The notes beneath the pieces are model-generated. The model made no database searches and was not told the DNA's origin. It saw nothing but the letters and a program-made list of their open reading frames with translations. From Albifimbria verrucaria (lineage: Eukaryota; Ascomycota; Sordariomycetes; Hypocreales; Stachybotryaceae): a DNA stretch of 64,000 bases. The translations under genes were made by a program, and so were the position numbers. The DNA is taken from positions 1,426,001-1,490,000 of the forward strand of contig JAHREC010000030.1 of NCBI GenBank assembly GCA_020081605.1, read 5' to 3'. Positions 40,056-52,322 of this stretch are shown here, in pieces (the first letter of the stretch is position 1; the number at the start of each line of letters is the position of its first letter).

Positions 40056-41331
40056 CTAACTATTCGGTAGCTGATCCCACATATTCGTCTCTCCTGCTAA
40101 CAAGGTATCTGCATTTAGTCTGACACTCCATTTGACCATATCAGTGGAGCCAGTTTCCCTAAAGCCATCTCCATGATCTCCAATATCACTTTCTGCGCTC
40201 TTTGCGCCTGCGGGCCGGTGATGGTGGAAAAAGGCGGGCTGTACTGCTAAGCAATTGTGGTTTTTTCGCCCTTTGGTGCCGTCACAGAAAAATCTAAGCA
40301 GTATGTCGAAGCCATCGCTCACATCCTTGAGTCCTATCTCATGCAAAAGCCTTCGAGCACCCTGTTGTGATACTGCATAGCCGAGGGCGCAGACGCCTTC
40401 TTGGGCGTGATGTACAACGCGAGTGTGCTCTGGATAGCTATCTTTCAAGGCGAAGGGGTTGTTAAGACTCCATAGGTAGCGTTTTTCCGGAACAGTAACA
40501 TCCCTCTCATGAACTACACGCCCTTTGGGTATTTTAGAACTCTGATCCTGAGGAAAGTTCATTCCACAATTACCAACCCAGAGAAGATCCCAGTCATCGC
40601 CATAAGGGGTCAATGTTGGCTCGACAATCTTCGGGAGGTTGTCAAACATAAGATCAGGGACTGTAGCAGGAGAATCTTCGGTAGGTACCGGGAATGTTGG
40701 ATCAGCATACAAACCTGGTGTTTCAGCGAGAGGCTGTACCAGAGTTTGGGAAGATATGGCAAAGTCTCTCATTTGCTCCTTGATTCTCACATCCCAATCC
40801 GTATCATCTTCCAAAATTAATGCTGAGGATAGGTTTCTTCGCACAACTCTGTAGAAGACGGTTAACGGGATGTACCTACGCATGAACATCTGATCAGAAT
40901 CTCACTCATGTATTGCATTCATATGCGCCCTCCAACAACCAAGGGGACCGTCGTGTAATCGATCATGGCCAGCTGCAATGGGGACTGCCTTATCGACGAC
41001 ATCTTTGCCGTAAGGGCCATCAACAAATTCGATATGCAAATCACTAAGGGCTGCCTGTAGGATTATGCCATCTCTGCGATCTGTTCGCGTTGGCAAGCCA
41101 ACCACAAATATTTTTTCAAACTGCCCACCATCATTAGCAGTGTACTAGAAACTGATTCCGCAGACTTACGCCTAAGGTGGCGTTTTGAGTAGAATCAAGC
41201 AAACCTCGAGACACAGCTCTCAATGAATGAATGTCTTGGACAAATGATTGCGAATGGTGGAAAATGAACAGGAGAAGAATGAAGGCGCCAATGGCGTAGA
41301 TGACGCGCTTTGAGGGTCGAAAAGTAGGCAT
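40056..41331 (-). CDS. glycosyltransferase family 25-like type II membrane protein
   Basis: A Golgi-type glycosyltransferase of the GT25 (LPS glycosyltransferase) group common in ascomycetes; the acceptor is unknown. Exon 1 41331-41170, intron 41169-41121 (49 nt), exon 2 41120-40906, intron 40905-40849 (57 nt, GTGAGA...ACAG), exon 3 40848-40056; all phases agree, giving 389 residues. A signal anchor lies near residues 9-25 (VIYAIGAFILLLFIF). FEKIFVVGLPTRTDRR is the family start, then FVDGPYG and LGCWRAHMNAI. VVRRNLSSALILEDDTDWDVRI contains the EDD metal/nucleotide-sugar motif. The gene appears intact. Confidence 0.87.
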
Positions 41332-42128
41332 GGCTATAAAATTATCCTTGCCATGTTCAAAGGAAAGTGAACTTGGGGAAAGAAGGAAAACAAAGGGAGT
41401 GAAACAGATGGGAAAAGATTACCTTACCCTTTACTGCAGCCAACAATTTCAAAAGAAAAGGTGTTGGTTGTGACCACTATGGTAATTAAGGTATTTGATT
41501 GGCTTACCGGCGAGATATGACGAATCTCCCAGGTTAGGTTAGGGGCGATTTTCACCGTCATTCCTATTCTGCCCCTTGAATTGCAGGGCGAGCATTTGTG
41601 GGCTTGTAGCCCGAGGTATGGGGCTTTTGCTATGCTCGGCTGTATGTAAATGCGGAAAGGAACTGCTCACAGCAGCCCCATTTGGCCAGAAATAGCTAGG
41701 CCTCAGTATCTTGTGAAACTAGCCCGTATAGCATTATGACGCCACGCTGTAAGCATTATGGCTTAGTGGTTGCAAGCGGTATTGGTGCTGGAATGAGCCT
41801 TCTGAATGCGGTGTTATTTGAGACATGATTCACCTATTTTTAGGGGACTTTTAACAAGGCCACTGAGTCTTCGAAACTGGTTACCCTATGGAGTGAATTG
41901 ATAGCTATAGAGAGTATGACGTTGAGTTCTTCCTTACCAAAAAGAAAAAGGAACAAAAATACACACGCGTCATTCTGGCTGCCAACGCCCCAAGAGAAAG
42001 AAAGTCCTGGTATAATAAACAGACAATTACATAGTGTTGACGAAGTCCCTGTTGCGTATGCAATACAATACGTTTCCATGACTAACTATGAGACCAATTC
42101 TGTCGACAGTTGAGCACTTCAATACTGT
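41332..42128. other. intergenic region
   Basis: No supported gene; it contains the GT25 promoter and the 3' side of the Hsp70-like gene. The frame at 41898-42113 lacks features. Confidence 0.5.
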
Positions 42129-44228
42129 TCAATCCCAGCTTACAGCGATAGGCTCGTGGTTCCCTGAAAACTTTCTGCCACCAAACCAGAGCTCGAATCT
42201 AATATCAGCTGGAGCCATGATGACACGAACGTCAAATTGACAAATGTAGTATTTGTACCCTTTATTGAAGCAAGTACCACGCTTCTTTTTGAGAACAAGT
42301 TCATGCTGTTCAACCCCTGTCAAATTGCTTGTAACAGAACAAAGCTGGGATACTCCTTCTGATGATGTAGACTAACATTAGATCAACATGCCCAAAGAAA
42401 GAAGAAGAGAAATTATTTTGAAGATGGTTTACATACTTTCTTTCAGACTTTTGGGAAGCTGTGAAGCATCATTATGTGAAATGAGGAAAGAAGCATCCCA
42501 TGACCTGGTGGTGTCATCTGGGCCAAGCGTTATCTCAAAAGACTTCTGTAAAGGTTTTGAAGGGTCAATAGTATCACCCTGAATCATGAATTAGTAGGGG
42601 CCAGCATTTTACGTGACGAATAGTCCTACCTTACGTATAATCCACTGGATTTGGTTTATCGCCCATGCAACGTTTGGCAAGAACCTGTCTTCCACAACAT
42701 CCTCATCGCTATGAATTAGAGGAGAATACAGCTCTCTTATCTTGACACCGTAGCTGGCCCGGGCGATTCTTGTTTTCAAAACACCAGCAGCATCTGGTGA
42801 ACTCTTTTGTTGCTGCTCGTAAAGGAGACCTCGCACCACGACTAGTTGCGGCTCTTGGCATGGAATAAGAATGACATTCCTAGCATTCGGATGGTGATAC
42901 GATTCCAGATGAGCTTGAACACAATCTCTCAAATAGGCAGAACTCCCGAGTCCTCCAGCTAGAACCAGGTACTCCTAGTCATCCAGATATCAGCAACATA
43001 TTTTCCCACGCCACTTTTTCCAAACTTACAACTTGCTCCGCCAGACCAGTCTCAATCATCCAGTCCAGCTGCTCCTTGATTCGAATCATGATTCCTGACA
43101 CTTGTGTATCGAAGAGAGCTTGTATCTCATCCCTATTACCATCAGTCTCAACTCAAATGTAGGCCCGATTGTGGAATTCTCATAGTCGAACCTGTCAAAG
43201 AGCATTCTTCCGCTTTCAATCCGAAGTCCCGAGTGGTTGAATTCGAATGATACTCCTTCCATTTGTATTTTAAACACCTTTTGCATGTATACTTTCTCGC
43301 CGAACTTATGTTTTACTGTCTTGAAATGATGTGAACGTGACATACGTAGAGCACAATCTTTTGGCAGGGAATTCTGAACCTCTGGATAAGCAGCTAACCT
43401 TTGGCTGACAAGTTGAACAAATCCCCTATCAATTAGAGCAGAACCTATGCCAATGCCTCTGACAGCTGCTACCTGAGACATCTGCGGCGATTCTGTGTCA
43501 GATGAAATGACGCGCATAAGAGCCAAATCTGTTGTGCCTCCCCAGCGTCCATTGTCAGAAAAATGCTACCTGACCGGAGAGTGAATGAACTGGTCTTGAG
43601 AGTTGCAACAGATGCAGCCTCTGCCTCCGTTAGATCAACTTCTGCCAAGTGTTGCGGCCCTTCTGTGCCGAATCCTGCCTCACGAATGAGCGTTTTGAAA
43701 GTGTTTATTACACCCATGCTCGTCCACGTTGTTGGCACGCTGAATAGGAAAGCCACGCTCAAGTATGTCCAACCACCTAGTTGTCGTTTTCCAATCTGAG
43801 TCTCGATGGTCTCTTTGATATGTGCGTAGACTTGTCTCAAATAATCAATTATGAACTTCTTCACCTCTGTTTGGCTTTGTGGCGCGTTAGACAGTCCTTG
43901 CTCTCGTGCAGCGACTAAAGTGTCATCATCTAGGAATATCTTGAAGAATTCTCGCCTGATCTTGCTAGGCTCATCGTCATCTGCACATGAGAACCCCAAG
44001 ATGACAGGCTACCGTCAGCATTGTACACCAGAACTGTTGGGACTTTGCGCTCTCCACGATCACCACTTCCAGGCCAATCATTAATGACTTGGATTGGCCG
44101 GTGTGCTGTCCTCCATGCCACCCCTATATTACTTAGTTGCGATAGCCTCGACTGGGTCTAGGTGACTAACCAGTGAATGTTGTTCCAAAGTCAACAGCCA
44201 CAACCAGGTCTGGTTTATTATGATCCAT
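42129..44228 (-). CDS. Hsp70-like (HSPA12-type) ATPase, frame-broken
   Basis: An actin/Hsp70-fold ATPase of the expanded fungal HSPA12-like group, without a canonical substrate-binding domain; clients unknown. Start 44228: MDHNKPDLVVAVDFGTTFTG (phosphate-1 loop), then an intron (GTTAGT...ATAG, about 44168-44125) and VAWRTAHRP. The phosphate-2 motif MDAGGGTTDLALMRV is restored across a frame break at 43540-43543 (CCCC on the plus strand). The adenosine motif LAGGLGSSAYLRDCV lies near 42960 after an intron. Other breaks are at 43993-43996 (CCCC on plus) and near 43150. Two further introns near 42635-42580 and 42435-42370 precede the C-terminal beta segment ending GNHEPIAVSWD. Confidence 0.83.
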
Positions 44229-44746
44229 TGCCGTAAGTAAAATAAAAATATATGTCTAAATCAACAAAGATTTCATCCATCAGCCAGGAGGTAAAAGGGG
44301 CTCTGTTTGAGTGGTATCAGTCCGATATATCCCCGGTGGAGCGAGGGCTATTATGGGGCTGAACCGTACAAGGATCAGCCAAAAAGGATTCGGTCATCTC
44401 ATCCAGGGCTTAGCTAGCAAGTTCAATCACTTCAGTCGATGATGCATGTAAAAATGAGCCTAGGTACATTAAAACGCAGCCTGTAAGAAATATCCTGGCA
44501 AGGCTTGTTGCCAGGGTCGGCGTTTTCATTAAAGCCTGGTCTCCGCCGTAAGCCGAAGCGAACGTATCAGCCCGCCAACCCATTTAGCACTCTCCCACAT
44601 AAACATTTCCTGGCTCTTCGCACTCAGACTTTAGCTAGGCTTTCAGTTGTGAGCAGGAGATATCCCGTCAAATGCAAATCTGCGAAAAGGTGAGCACTGG
44701 GAATGCCTGAAACAAGATGCGCCCATTCTGACTTGAGCAAAGGAAA
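44229..44746. other. intergenic region between divergent genes
   Basis: Separates the Hsp70-like gene (-) from the Ser/Thr-rich membrane protein gene (+). The true 5' end of the latter might lie here, since its annotated start lacks a signal peptide. Confidence 0.45.
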
Positions 44747-46003
44747 ATGCTAAACGAGAACTGGTATCGAGATGTCCAGGGCCACGACGGAGATGCGAGC
44801 GATCATTTAGGAGCCCTCGATAACAGACAAGCATCGTTGACGGAATCGAACAAAATAACAACAACGTCAAGTAGCATCATGTCTTCGACAAGCATCTCCG
44901 AAAATACCGTGGAAACAACAATGTCAAGTAGCACCATGTCTTCGACAAGCATCTCTGTAAATACCGCGGAATCAACAACGGACGCAGTCCAGAGTACAAA
45001 CTCTCCTGAGGGCTCAGTTTCCACACAGCCTTCATCCTCAAAAAATGATGGTGTATCTGGAGGCGCTGTTGCTGGCGCTGCAGTGGGATGTCTTGTCGTG
45101 GGGATCTTGGTCGGATTCTTAGCCGCCTTTTGTTGTTCAAACGGCGTATGAAAGGCTCTCCCGCTACGAAACTTAAGCGACAGTCGTCAGAGTTCACCAC
45201 CTTTGCATCAAAGACTGAGATCCACTCGAATGACAGGCAAATTGATATTTCTCAGTTTCTACTGGATGGATCGTCTGATGAGGACATCGCGTCTGAGCTT
45301 CATTCTTTGTCTGATTTAATTTATCAACATGTCGAAAATCATTATCATCTTCGCCCTGTTAGGATCGACTCTTATACTTTGGCACAAAAGTTTGCTCAAA
45401 TTGGATTAACCAAAGCTTCTGGTTGGGGCCCAGATGCTATCGCTGCTCTCTGCATCGACATAAAATCTCGTCATGCTGGCTTGAGACATGTCATCTCGCA
45501 AATTCTCTTCCAAAACATCGACATCAATATACCAGGACCTTTGTCCTTGCTACCCCCTTCAATATCTGCCTTTCTTCAGACTAGACCAGTCATCAATAGT
45601 AGCTATCAGAAGTCTCCAGGTATGGAAAAGACAATCTGCGAGATAGTCACTGTTCTATGTTATTCTTGTCGCAAGCTAACAGTTTTCAGCATACTCTACT
45701 GCATTATCACAATGGCGCAAGCTCTCGGCTTTACTTCTCCATCCAAATCCAGACGAAAGAACACATCTGTCTCCCTCTAATACAATCTCTCAGCAGGCCT
45801 CATCCATAGCAGGAACCCTGATCGAAATCCTTAAAATTTTTATTTCGTCGGATGAAGAGTTGTATGTCCTGGAACATCTACAGGCTGTGGCTGTTGAGTG
45901 TGCCAAGTTCGGCTATGTGCTTTTCTCTCACCCTACGGACTGGACAACAATATATGTAGAGGAAGCATCTTCTGGTAGAAGCCTTGTGGTATGTCCCGGC
46001 TAG
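44747..46003 (+). CDS. Ser/Thr-rich single-pass membrane protein with conserved-looking cytosolic domain
   Basis: The outer part is short and rich in Ser/Thr, with two 19-residue tandem repeats. The membrane helix reads GGAVAGAAVGCLVVGILVGFLAAF, followed by KRR. The layout resembles fungal wall sensors or mucin-like surface proteins, but the family is not recognised. A frame break at 45128-45131 (TTTT) separates the helix from the basic stop-transfer segment. The cytosolic part (about 220 residues) begins RQSSEFTTFASKTE and is mostly helical. A 70-nt intron at 45620-45689 (GTATGG...TCAG) adds AYSTALSQWRKLSALLLHP and a final exon ending at 46003. No signal peptide at the annotated start; an upstream exon is possible. 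Confidence 0.62.
44861..44974 (+). repeat. 57-nt tandem repeat, two copies
   Basis: Copies start at 44861 and 44918 and differ at only a few bases. Each encodes 19 residues of the type TSSSIMSSTSISENTVETT in the outer part of the membrane protein. In-frame length suggests copy-number change without loss of reading. Confidence 0.85.
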
Positions 46004-47251
46004 ACAAGATAAGCGATGTTTCTGGGGAAAAGAGATCGCCGGTACGGGTGGTAGACCCTGTCACGATTCACCTATAATCTGCCTCTGAATAGTTATATGC
46101 AAAAATTTACAAGGAAAGGTACTGAACATATTTCCAATGATTGTACGAGGCCGTGTTATGTCGTCGAACAGTCTGTGCGAAAGAAATGGCATTATTTTTT
46201 ACGTGTAATCAAGCAAATACTACTAGTGACTTGACGGTAACAGCCTGAGATCCAAAGACAATGAGCTAATGTGGAGAAAACATATCCACGTAATCGGTTA
46301 TTCGTAAGGACGTAACGAGCTGAGAACGACCCAAATGTTTCATATACAAACTGAGCGCATAATTTAGTAGCTCATGTCAGCGCCGAGTCTCCAATCTCGG
46401 TTGCTTTTGCTGCGTTAGCGTGAGGCTCTGATCCTTGATTGCGCTGATCATTGTGTCGCATCAGCTCGGTGACAAAGTAAGCGGACCAAATTTACCTGGT
46501 CCTCCTTCTCCCTTCATCAAGAACTTCATTTTTCATGATTTCTGAGAATTCAACATATGATGAGCCCTTAGGCTTATACCGTGAAAGGTTGTATCTTGTC
46601 TCGGTGTACTTTCGTCCATCGACATCTTTGTGTCGTGGGGTTATTAATTACTTGTGGTCTCGCTGTTGTTTGTCCCTATGCAATCATGTAATACATATTT
46701 AGGTGTTTCAGCCTAATTTGTGAACCTTGTTCAGCATCACGAGTCAGAGAGAAACTCGAGGTTCCACCTAAACTCTTCTAATGATATATGTATTCGATTC
46801 CCAAGCCCGCGCCCGATAGATGTATTATAATTAGTATAATTAATGACATCGGAGCTCGACTTTTCCACAAGTCACTTCGGCTCTTTGTTTCTGGTGCTGA
46901 AGCGTAGGATTCAGGTGCTGGCGCCCAGCTTACCATCCTTGCTGAATCCTTCGCGGGGATTCTGACCGAGTTGGTGTGACAGAATTTCTACATTATTATA
47001 CCTTGTCGAATCTTGATACTAGGTGGTGGCTTATTAACCGAACCCGAGTACCACCATGGTCGTTCATCCAGAGTAAAACTTGATCACACCATTCTTCAAT
47101 TCTACTTTCAGTTCAGTAGGGGCGGTTTGTGCAAAGCCTATCCATCCAGCTAAGTTTTCGCTGCTGACCAAAGATTGCCGACCATAGCAGTGTATATTTC
47201 GGCTTCCACACTTCGGATTTGTCATTCAAAAGCAAATTGCGGTGCAGCGTC
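46004..47251. other. 1.2-kb intergenic region
   Basis: No supported gene. An upstream exon of the next gene could be hidden here (the reading is open from an AG at about 47190), but no confident start or donor was found. Confidence 0.45.
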
Positions 47252-48263
47252 ATGGCTGGCTCACAAAACAGAACTCGAGTCCTGCAGAGGCGTTTACCCG
47301 ACATCATACTCGCTTGCGCTGATGACCTAGTTATGTTAATAAAGCTCCGCGAAGACCATTTAGAATTGATTATACAACAACCCGAAGTCTTACGACGCAT
47401 GGATGATGTGATTGACAATGCGGAACAGGCAATTGCCACCGCTCAGCAGGTAATGGCTACCAACAGCAATATCACCCGTCGAAACCGGACACGAATATTC
47501 TCCAGAGATAGAGGCTTAAAATCACCGGAAATGGATGAGGCTGCCACTCAATTGGAGGATTACCACGGTGCCGTCCTTTCCGAGCTCTATCGAGTACGAC
47601 AGATTAGCCAGCATACTGAAAAACCTCCTAAGATGGATACGCCGCCGACATTTGGGAATATTGCAGAGCTTGCTGATGTTAAGCTCCATAAATTAGGCAT
47701 GTTGATTGGTATTCCTTTGATCTACATCTTCTAATATTCATAAAACAGTGGTGAACCAGAAGGACGCCTCAGATTCAAAACCCATGCCGACGAATATATA
47801 TGTTGCAGCCCCAGCGGAGCTCAATGGCGTTAATATCCCGCTGTCGCCTGTAGAGCTCGATGCGGGTGTTATAGAGCAAGGATCTCAATTTCGGAGTATC
47901 CCTTCTAATAGTCAACTCATGAACTCCCGACATGACGGTAGCCACGATATGAGAGAGCGAATCGGGCCTCTGACTGCAGCTGATTATGATGCTCATGGTG
48001 TAATAAGGCCACCTGTAGAGGGCTTATCACCTACAGACTCATCCATAATTGATCTCAGGCCGTTCATAGCAAATCCTTTACCACTAGTAGAGGAAAAGCA
48101 GGTCGTTCAGCCACAATCGGTGAATCAGCTATCAACGCACAGCACAAGAATAAACGAAGAGAAAGAAGCAATGCCTCAGAAAGTTCATCAAAAGAAGTCG
48201 ACTCAACGTATCTTAGTAAACGCTGATGATCTAACGGGTTTATCTGTTCTATTGGGAGACTGA
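47252..48263 (+). CDS. hypothetical protein with helical N-terminal half and disordered C-terminal half
   Basis: Not recognised. Exon 1 (from ATG 47252, MAGSQNRTRVLQRRLPDIIL) is strongly helical (LRRMDDVIDNAEQAIATAQQ). Exon 2 is polar and probably disordered. A 40-nt intron at 47709-47748 (GTATTC...TCTAAT...ACAG) joins them in phase, which is very short. The branch-like CTAAT and the matching frames support it. The helical block recalls the N-terminal domains of some fungal signalling (STAND-type) proteins, but this is only a resemblance. The gene reads through without breaks. The first exon may be incomplete. Confidence 0.6.
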
Positions 48264-49720
48264 GGGAAGAGAACCGCCATTTGATGTAAGGTTCTGCATA
48301 CCCAACTAGGGTCTGCGTTTTGCCCCTATAAACGATCATGTCGATGATTGGAGAGTTATCCGCACTGATCATTATGTCCTGAGAACGAATCGGCTACATT
48401 CAACGCAGCTCCTTCTTATCACCAGTCTAAAGATTCCCAGTATTATAGAAGGCTCCAGTACACATACCCAGGAGCTGAGGAAATTCAACTCACGAGCTGT
48501 TCGAGTTCAAGGCAAAGACGAAGCTCATTGTGCTCATTGCCCTTCCGTTGGTCTTCCAATACCGTGACTGGCTTGCAAAGTCTATCAAATAGTCAGAAAT
48601 TGGCAGCCAGCATGTAGCACACATAAGTAGGCATTTTTACAGAATTGTAGGCATGCACAAGCCACTTTTGCAATATCATAAAAAGGCCGGCGAAATACTT
48701 GTCAGTAGCTGACAACAAACTAGTTGCAGCTTAAGAGTTATTAACAAAGAGAATTGATCGAATGTTCTTACGTAGCGGGATCACACGGTATGGATACCTA
48801 GATCTATTTGTTTAATTTCAAGCTTTGGTCCCCAGGCATAAGTAGGTGTGGCAGTGACTCAGATGATTTTGACTCCGATCTTATAGGAGATGTCATAATT
48901 ATTTTGCTGAATTAGTTTAACCTAGTCAAAAGATCGGGAGAGTTGTGGAGAGGGATGATTGGTATTGTATGAATGATCAGCTCTAATACAATTATGAGTA
49001 TTAAGGCCAACAAGACTAGGTAGTTTTTCAACAACAAGCAGTTATTTCTACAAGCAGCTTAAGCATAAGTGCAAAATCTTCCCCAAGTCCAAGTCATCGG
49101 TAAGTGACTATAGTCGTTATGATTGGGACCCAACACATTGTGCCACTCTTTAGAATGCCGCTTTTGTGTTGAATATAAGTGCTCAGTCATTTGACATTAA
49201 CGTTTGTAATAATGCTTTAAAAGAGATATATGCTGGCTTCGCCGCATAATATACGCTCAATTTGCATTCCTCTCCAACAGTTCGTCCTATCTTGACCGAG
49301 TTGAGACCTTAACAATGCTAAATAATTGGCAAGAGGGTGGTGAGAAGATCGTTGATGAGTATTGTGTCATATAAACCGTAGAGAAAGGTTTTTTGAAAGC
49401 TAGTCTCAAGTCCCAGCATTTATCTTATTGCATCGAGTTGTATGATAGCAGTAATGATTGAAGTTAGTGCTCTTTCTCTATAAAATGCTAGCCTGTTGAC
49501 AAACATATTTGACCACTGGTGTGGCAACCCGAGCTCAAATTCGTTAGAACTCATGATAGCTTCTCAACAGTGAACAAAAACAGCCTTCCATGAATGTCGG
49601 TTGATAATCGCTCCAAAATACATCAGGCAGATAGGAAACCAATTTTAAGTAGGTATAATAGGCTTTTAGGAATTCCGAAGTTCTGCTTCCAACCGATTTC
49701 TTGTAAGGGCGAGGAAGTGG
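48264..49720. other. 1.5-kb intergenic region between convergent genes
   Basis: AT-rich. Short frames only, none supported. Confidence 0.5.
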
Positions 49721-50775
49721 TCATGGTTCCGGCCCTTTTGTACGAAAATTTGTTTTTGCAGTTTTGCGTTGCTTGACTGCATGTAGAAGATTCCATGTGA
49801 ATACGTAACTCATAATCACAGACACCAGTAACACTACAGCAGCCACGGGGCCAACTATAGCTAAAATAGTAAAGAACAATGACGCATTCTGAAACGTGTC
49901 ATTACGTTGCAATCGCTCGGTGGACAGGCCCACCTGCATTGCTCCTAGGATCATTGCAAAGTAAATAACTGCTGCAGTGACCGGGGCCGTGTTTTGAATG
50001 AAAAAACTTCGATAGCTGGGGTATGGGTTGAAATATCCGTTGATAAGTGAGTTCCCTCCCTTGACTTGGAGCAAAGCCGATATATCCATTGGACTCTCGA
50101 AAGCCTTAGATTACCATACCTGAACCGGGGATTGACATGTAGTCCTTTCGTTTCGGTCTCATAGCAGAGGGACCTGACAAAATTTGTCCACCTCTCCCAA
50201 CTAACATCTGACGATAAGATGCCTGCTTCCTGCGCAAGCCTCCAGTCCGACTTGTGCTGTATTAACCAGGTGTAGGACTGAAGTAAACCCAATGCAATTT
50301 CCCATAATGATTCATCCTCACATAAATACCGTTCCCAGAAGTCATATGACAACAGGTAATCGGGACATGGCTTGACCAAAAGGCGCGAGTCTTCCCACAA
50401 CAGATGCAAATCTGCCTGCTCTGTACATACAATCTTTCTGCCGTATAGAGCATGCTGATGAAGTGCACGCCCAGGACCCGGCTTACCGGCCATCCAAAGA
50501 TGGTGATGAATTTCGTTCAGGCGTGAGACATCAAGCTGAGCATGGAGGAACTTGTCGACGCCTGCAAATAGGTTTACTTGGTACAGTACACCTTTTGAGG
50601 AGTAGACGGCTGGGAGAACTAGTGCAGATCGGTCATGATAGAGGCCAGAGGCTGAGGGGTTTGGGCTCGTAAAATGGGAGCCCTCGCGGCTCGATATATA
50701 GAACTGAGAGACAGATGATTTAAAAGGAACAGGCTTGGCTGCAGACACTGTTCCTTGTTGAGATAGACTTCCCAT
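49721..50775 (-). CDS. DUF6601 membrane protein, one frame break
   Basis: A fungal family of unknown role (DUF6601 type). The N-terminal soluble part has LDVSRLNEIHHHLWMAGKPGPGRALH and a FWERYL...LWEIALGLLQSYTWLI block. The conserved VNPRFRYGNLRLSRVQWIYRL precedes two membrane helices: PVTAAVIYFAMILGAMQVGL and the later FFTILAIVGPVAAVVLLVSVIMSY. The frame changes near 50051-50065, at a GGGAGGG run on the coding strand, between the arginine-rich segment and the GYFNPYPSYRSFF part. About 340 residues when continuous, usual for the family. Confidence 0.78.
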
Positions 50776-51485
50776 GTCACAATGGGTTCTGTTTAAAGTC
50801 TTTCAGTAGAACTTCGAGTAAAATCTAGGCAAAAAGACGTGATGGGGACTTAGATATGCACCCGAATAGATTGATTAGACTTAATAGCATAAGAAATCAC
50901 ACCGTTTTCCAGTATCTAAGAGGCTTGAACGAGACTTCAACGAGATGGACCAGTGGAGAAACAATGTAAATTAGAATAACAGAATACAAAGTATTGGTTG
51001 CATGGCAGGGTGCAAGCAGGTGGCTTATGGTGACGTCAAAGCTACCTGCGACCGTCGCTAGATGCTTGAAGGACCATTTCAGGAGTCAGGAAGACAATGT
51101 TATGGGCGCATAGCGGTAAAGCGCAGGATGTGCAATGATGTCAGCCTTGGCATCCAACAGGTTACAGGGGCTGCATCCAGCGGGGGTGATTTGGACCCAC
51201 TGAAAGGACCAGTTCAGAGTCATTTGGGGAGACACATGGTTGATCAATGTGACATGTGGCGTCGCTAACTCGCCGAGGTCGCTGCCACGTACCTATCTTT
51301 AGAGGTCTGGGAATTTCAGCAACCTTGCAAACCCTCACGCGGTGTTCTGCTTAGATATGCGGCGCAGCACTTTTGTTGAGATACGTCACATAGATATCAT
51401 GCCGCTCCTTACTCCGCTTTATAATGAAATGAAGCTTGGCTATTGAAGATATTTCTAAACCAACTCTAATCGTTACCTATATGCA
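50776..51485. other. intergenic region between divergent genes
   Basis: Holds promoters of the DUF6601 gene (-) and the LRAT-like gene (+). The frame at 51062-51268 has no features. Confidence 0.5.
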
Positions 51486-52322
51486 ATGAATGGAATCAAG
51501 TCTTTAGAGTCCAAGGCTCGCGCTAAAGACGAAGAGCACCGTCGAAGAGTGGATAACGAAATCCAGCTTCGTAAAGCACAGGAGCTAGACAGATCCAAGG
51601 GTGAAAATGTTTGGTTCTCACGTCGAATACAGAATGGGCACTTGCACCACTGGGCCCTCTTCACGTACGGCAAGAAATATGAGCTACGACTACCTTCAAG
51701 GGACAAATTTAAGGACATGTTGCCCAATGGTCAGTTCGTGGGATCAGTGGTGCCTTCCTTACAGTATGAAGCCAAAATATCTCAATGGACGCTGAAAGAT
51801 GAGATGATGCGCCTACGGGATGAGAGCCTCGTGGAGGGCGGCAAGCCTTATGCGCAGGACTATTATATCTGTCAGATTGGATGGACCAAGCTGTCAGAAA
51901 AGGACGTCGACGCGGCATGCGAAGCGACTCGTGCAACATTTGGTGTCTATGTGCTCGGATTTAACGATTGTCAAACTTTTCTCAAGCAGTTCGCTAAACG
52001 TATCATCAACATCCCCGATGACTGTGCTTTGGACTATCAGTGGTTTGCCACAAATGTTGAAACACAGTACCACGAGTTACAACTTATTCCACCCGATGAG
52101 AACCTCAAAGCGTATCAATTTTATTTGCACACTGCCATATTGGGCGCAACGGGTGCTACAGCTGGCGCTGCATATCTCGCGATTGACAGTGATTCTTGTA
52201 ATTCTTATCAAAGTCAACAGCCTATGACGACAGATCAAAAATCTGGGGATGAGAAAGGCACAACCGATGATCATGGAGACAGGGACTGCGATTGCTCCTG
52301 CTGTGGTGGTTGTAACTGTTAG
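51486..52322 (+). CDS. permuted papain-fold (LRAT/NlpC-P60-like) protein with cysteine-rich tail
   Basis: An uninterrupted 278-residue protein. A His-led segment (GHLHHWALFTYG, His54/55) is followed by a Cys-led helix start (GFNDCQTFLKQFAKRI, Cys162). That order (His first, Cys later in an N-x-C/NDC-like motif) is that of circularly permuted papain-like proteins such as LRAT/HRASLS acyltransferases and PPPDE-type peptidases, so an acyltransferase or thiol hydrolase is possible. A small-residue hydrophobic segment (AILGATGATAGAAYLAI, residues 217-233) may be a membrane anchor, as in LRAT-type proteins. The end is CDCSCCGGCNC, six cysteines in eleven residues, suggesting metal binding or lipidation. 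The N-terminus is charged and coiled-coil-like (residues 5-40). Confidence 0.65.
   Translation: MNGIKSLESKARAKDEEHRRRVDNEIQLRKAQELDRSKGENVWFSRRIQNGHLHHWALFTYGKKYELRLPSRDKFKDMLPNGQFVGSVVPSLQYEAKISQWTLKDEMMRLRDESLVEGGKPYAQDYYICQIGWTKLSEKDVDAACEATRATFGVYVLGFNDCQTFLKQFAKRIINIPDDCALDYQWFATNVETQYHELQLIPPDENLKAYQFYLHTAILGATGATAGAAYLAIDSDSCNSYQSQQPMTTDQKSGDEKGTTDDHGDRDCDCSCCGGCNC

Noticed and set aside
41530..41548. TTAGG-like repeat resembling telomeric sequence
   Set aside because: Only about one and a half units; too short to be an interstitial telomere array.
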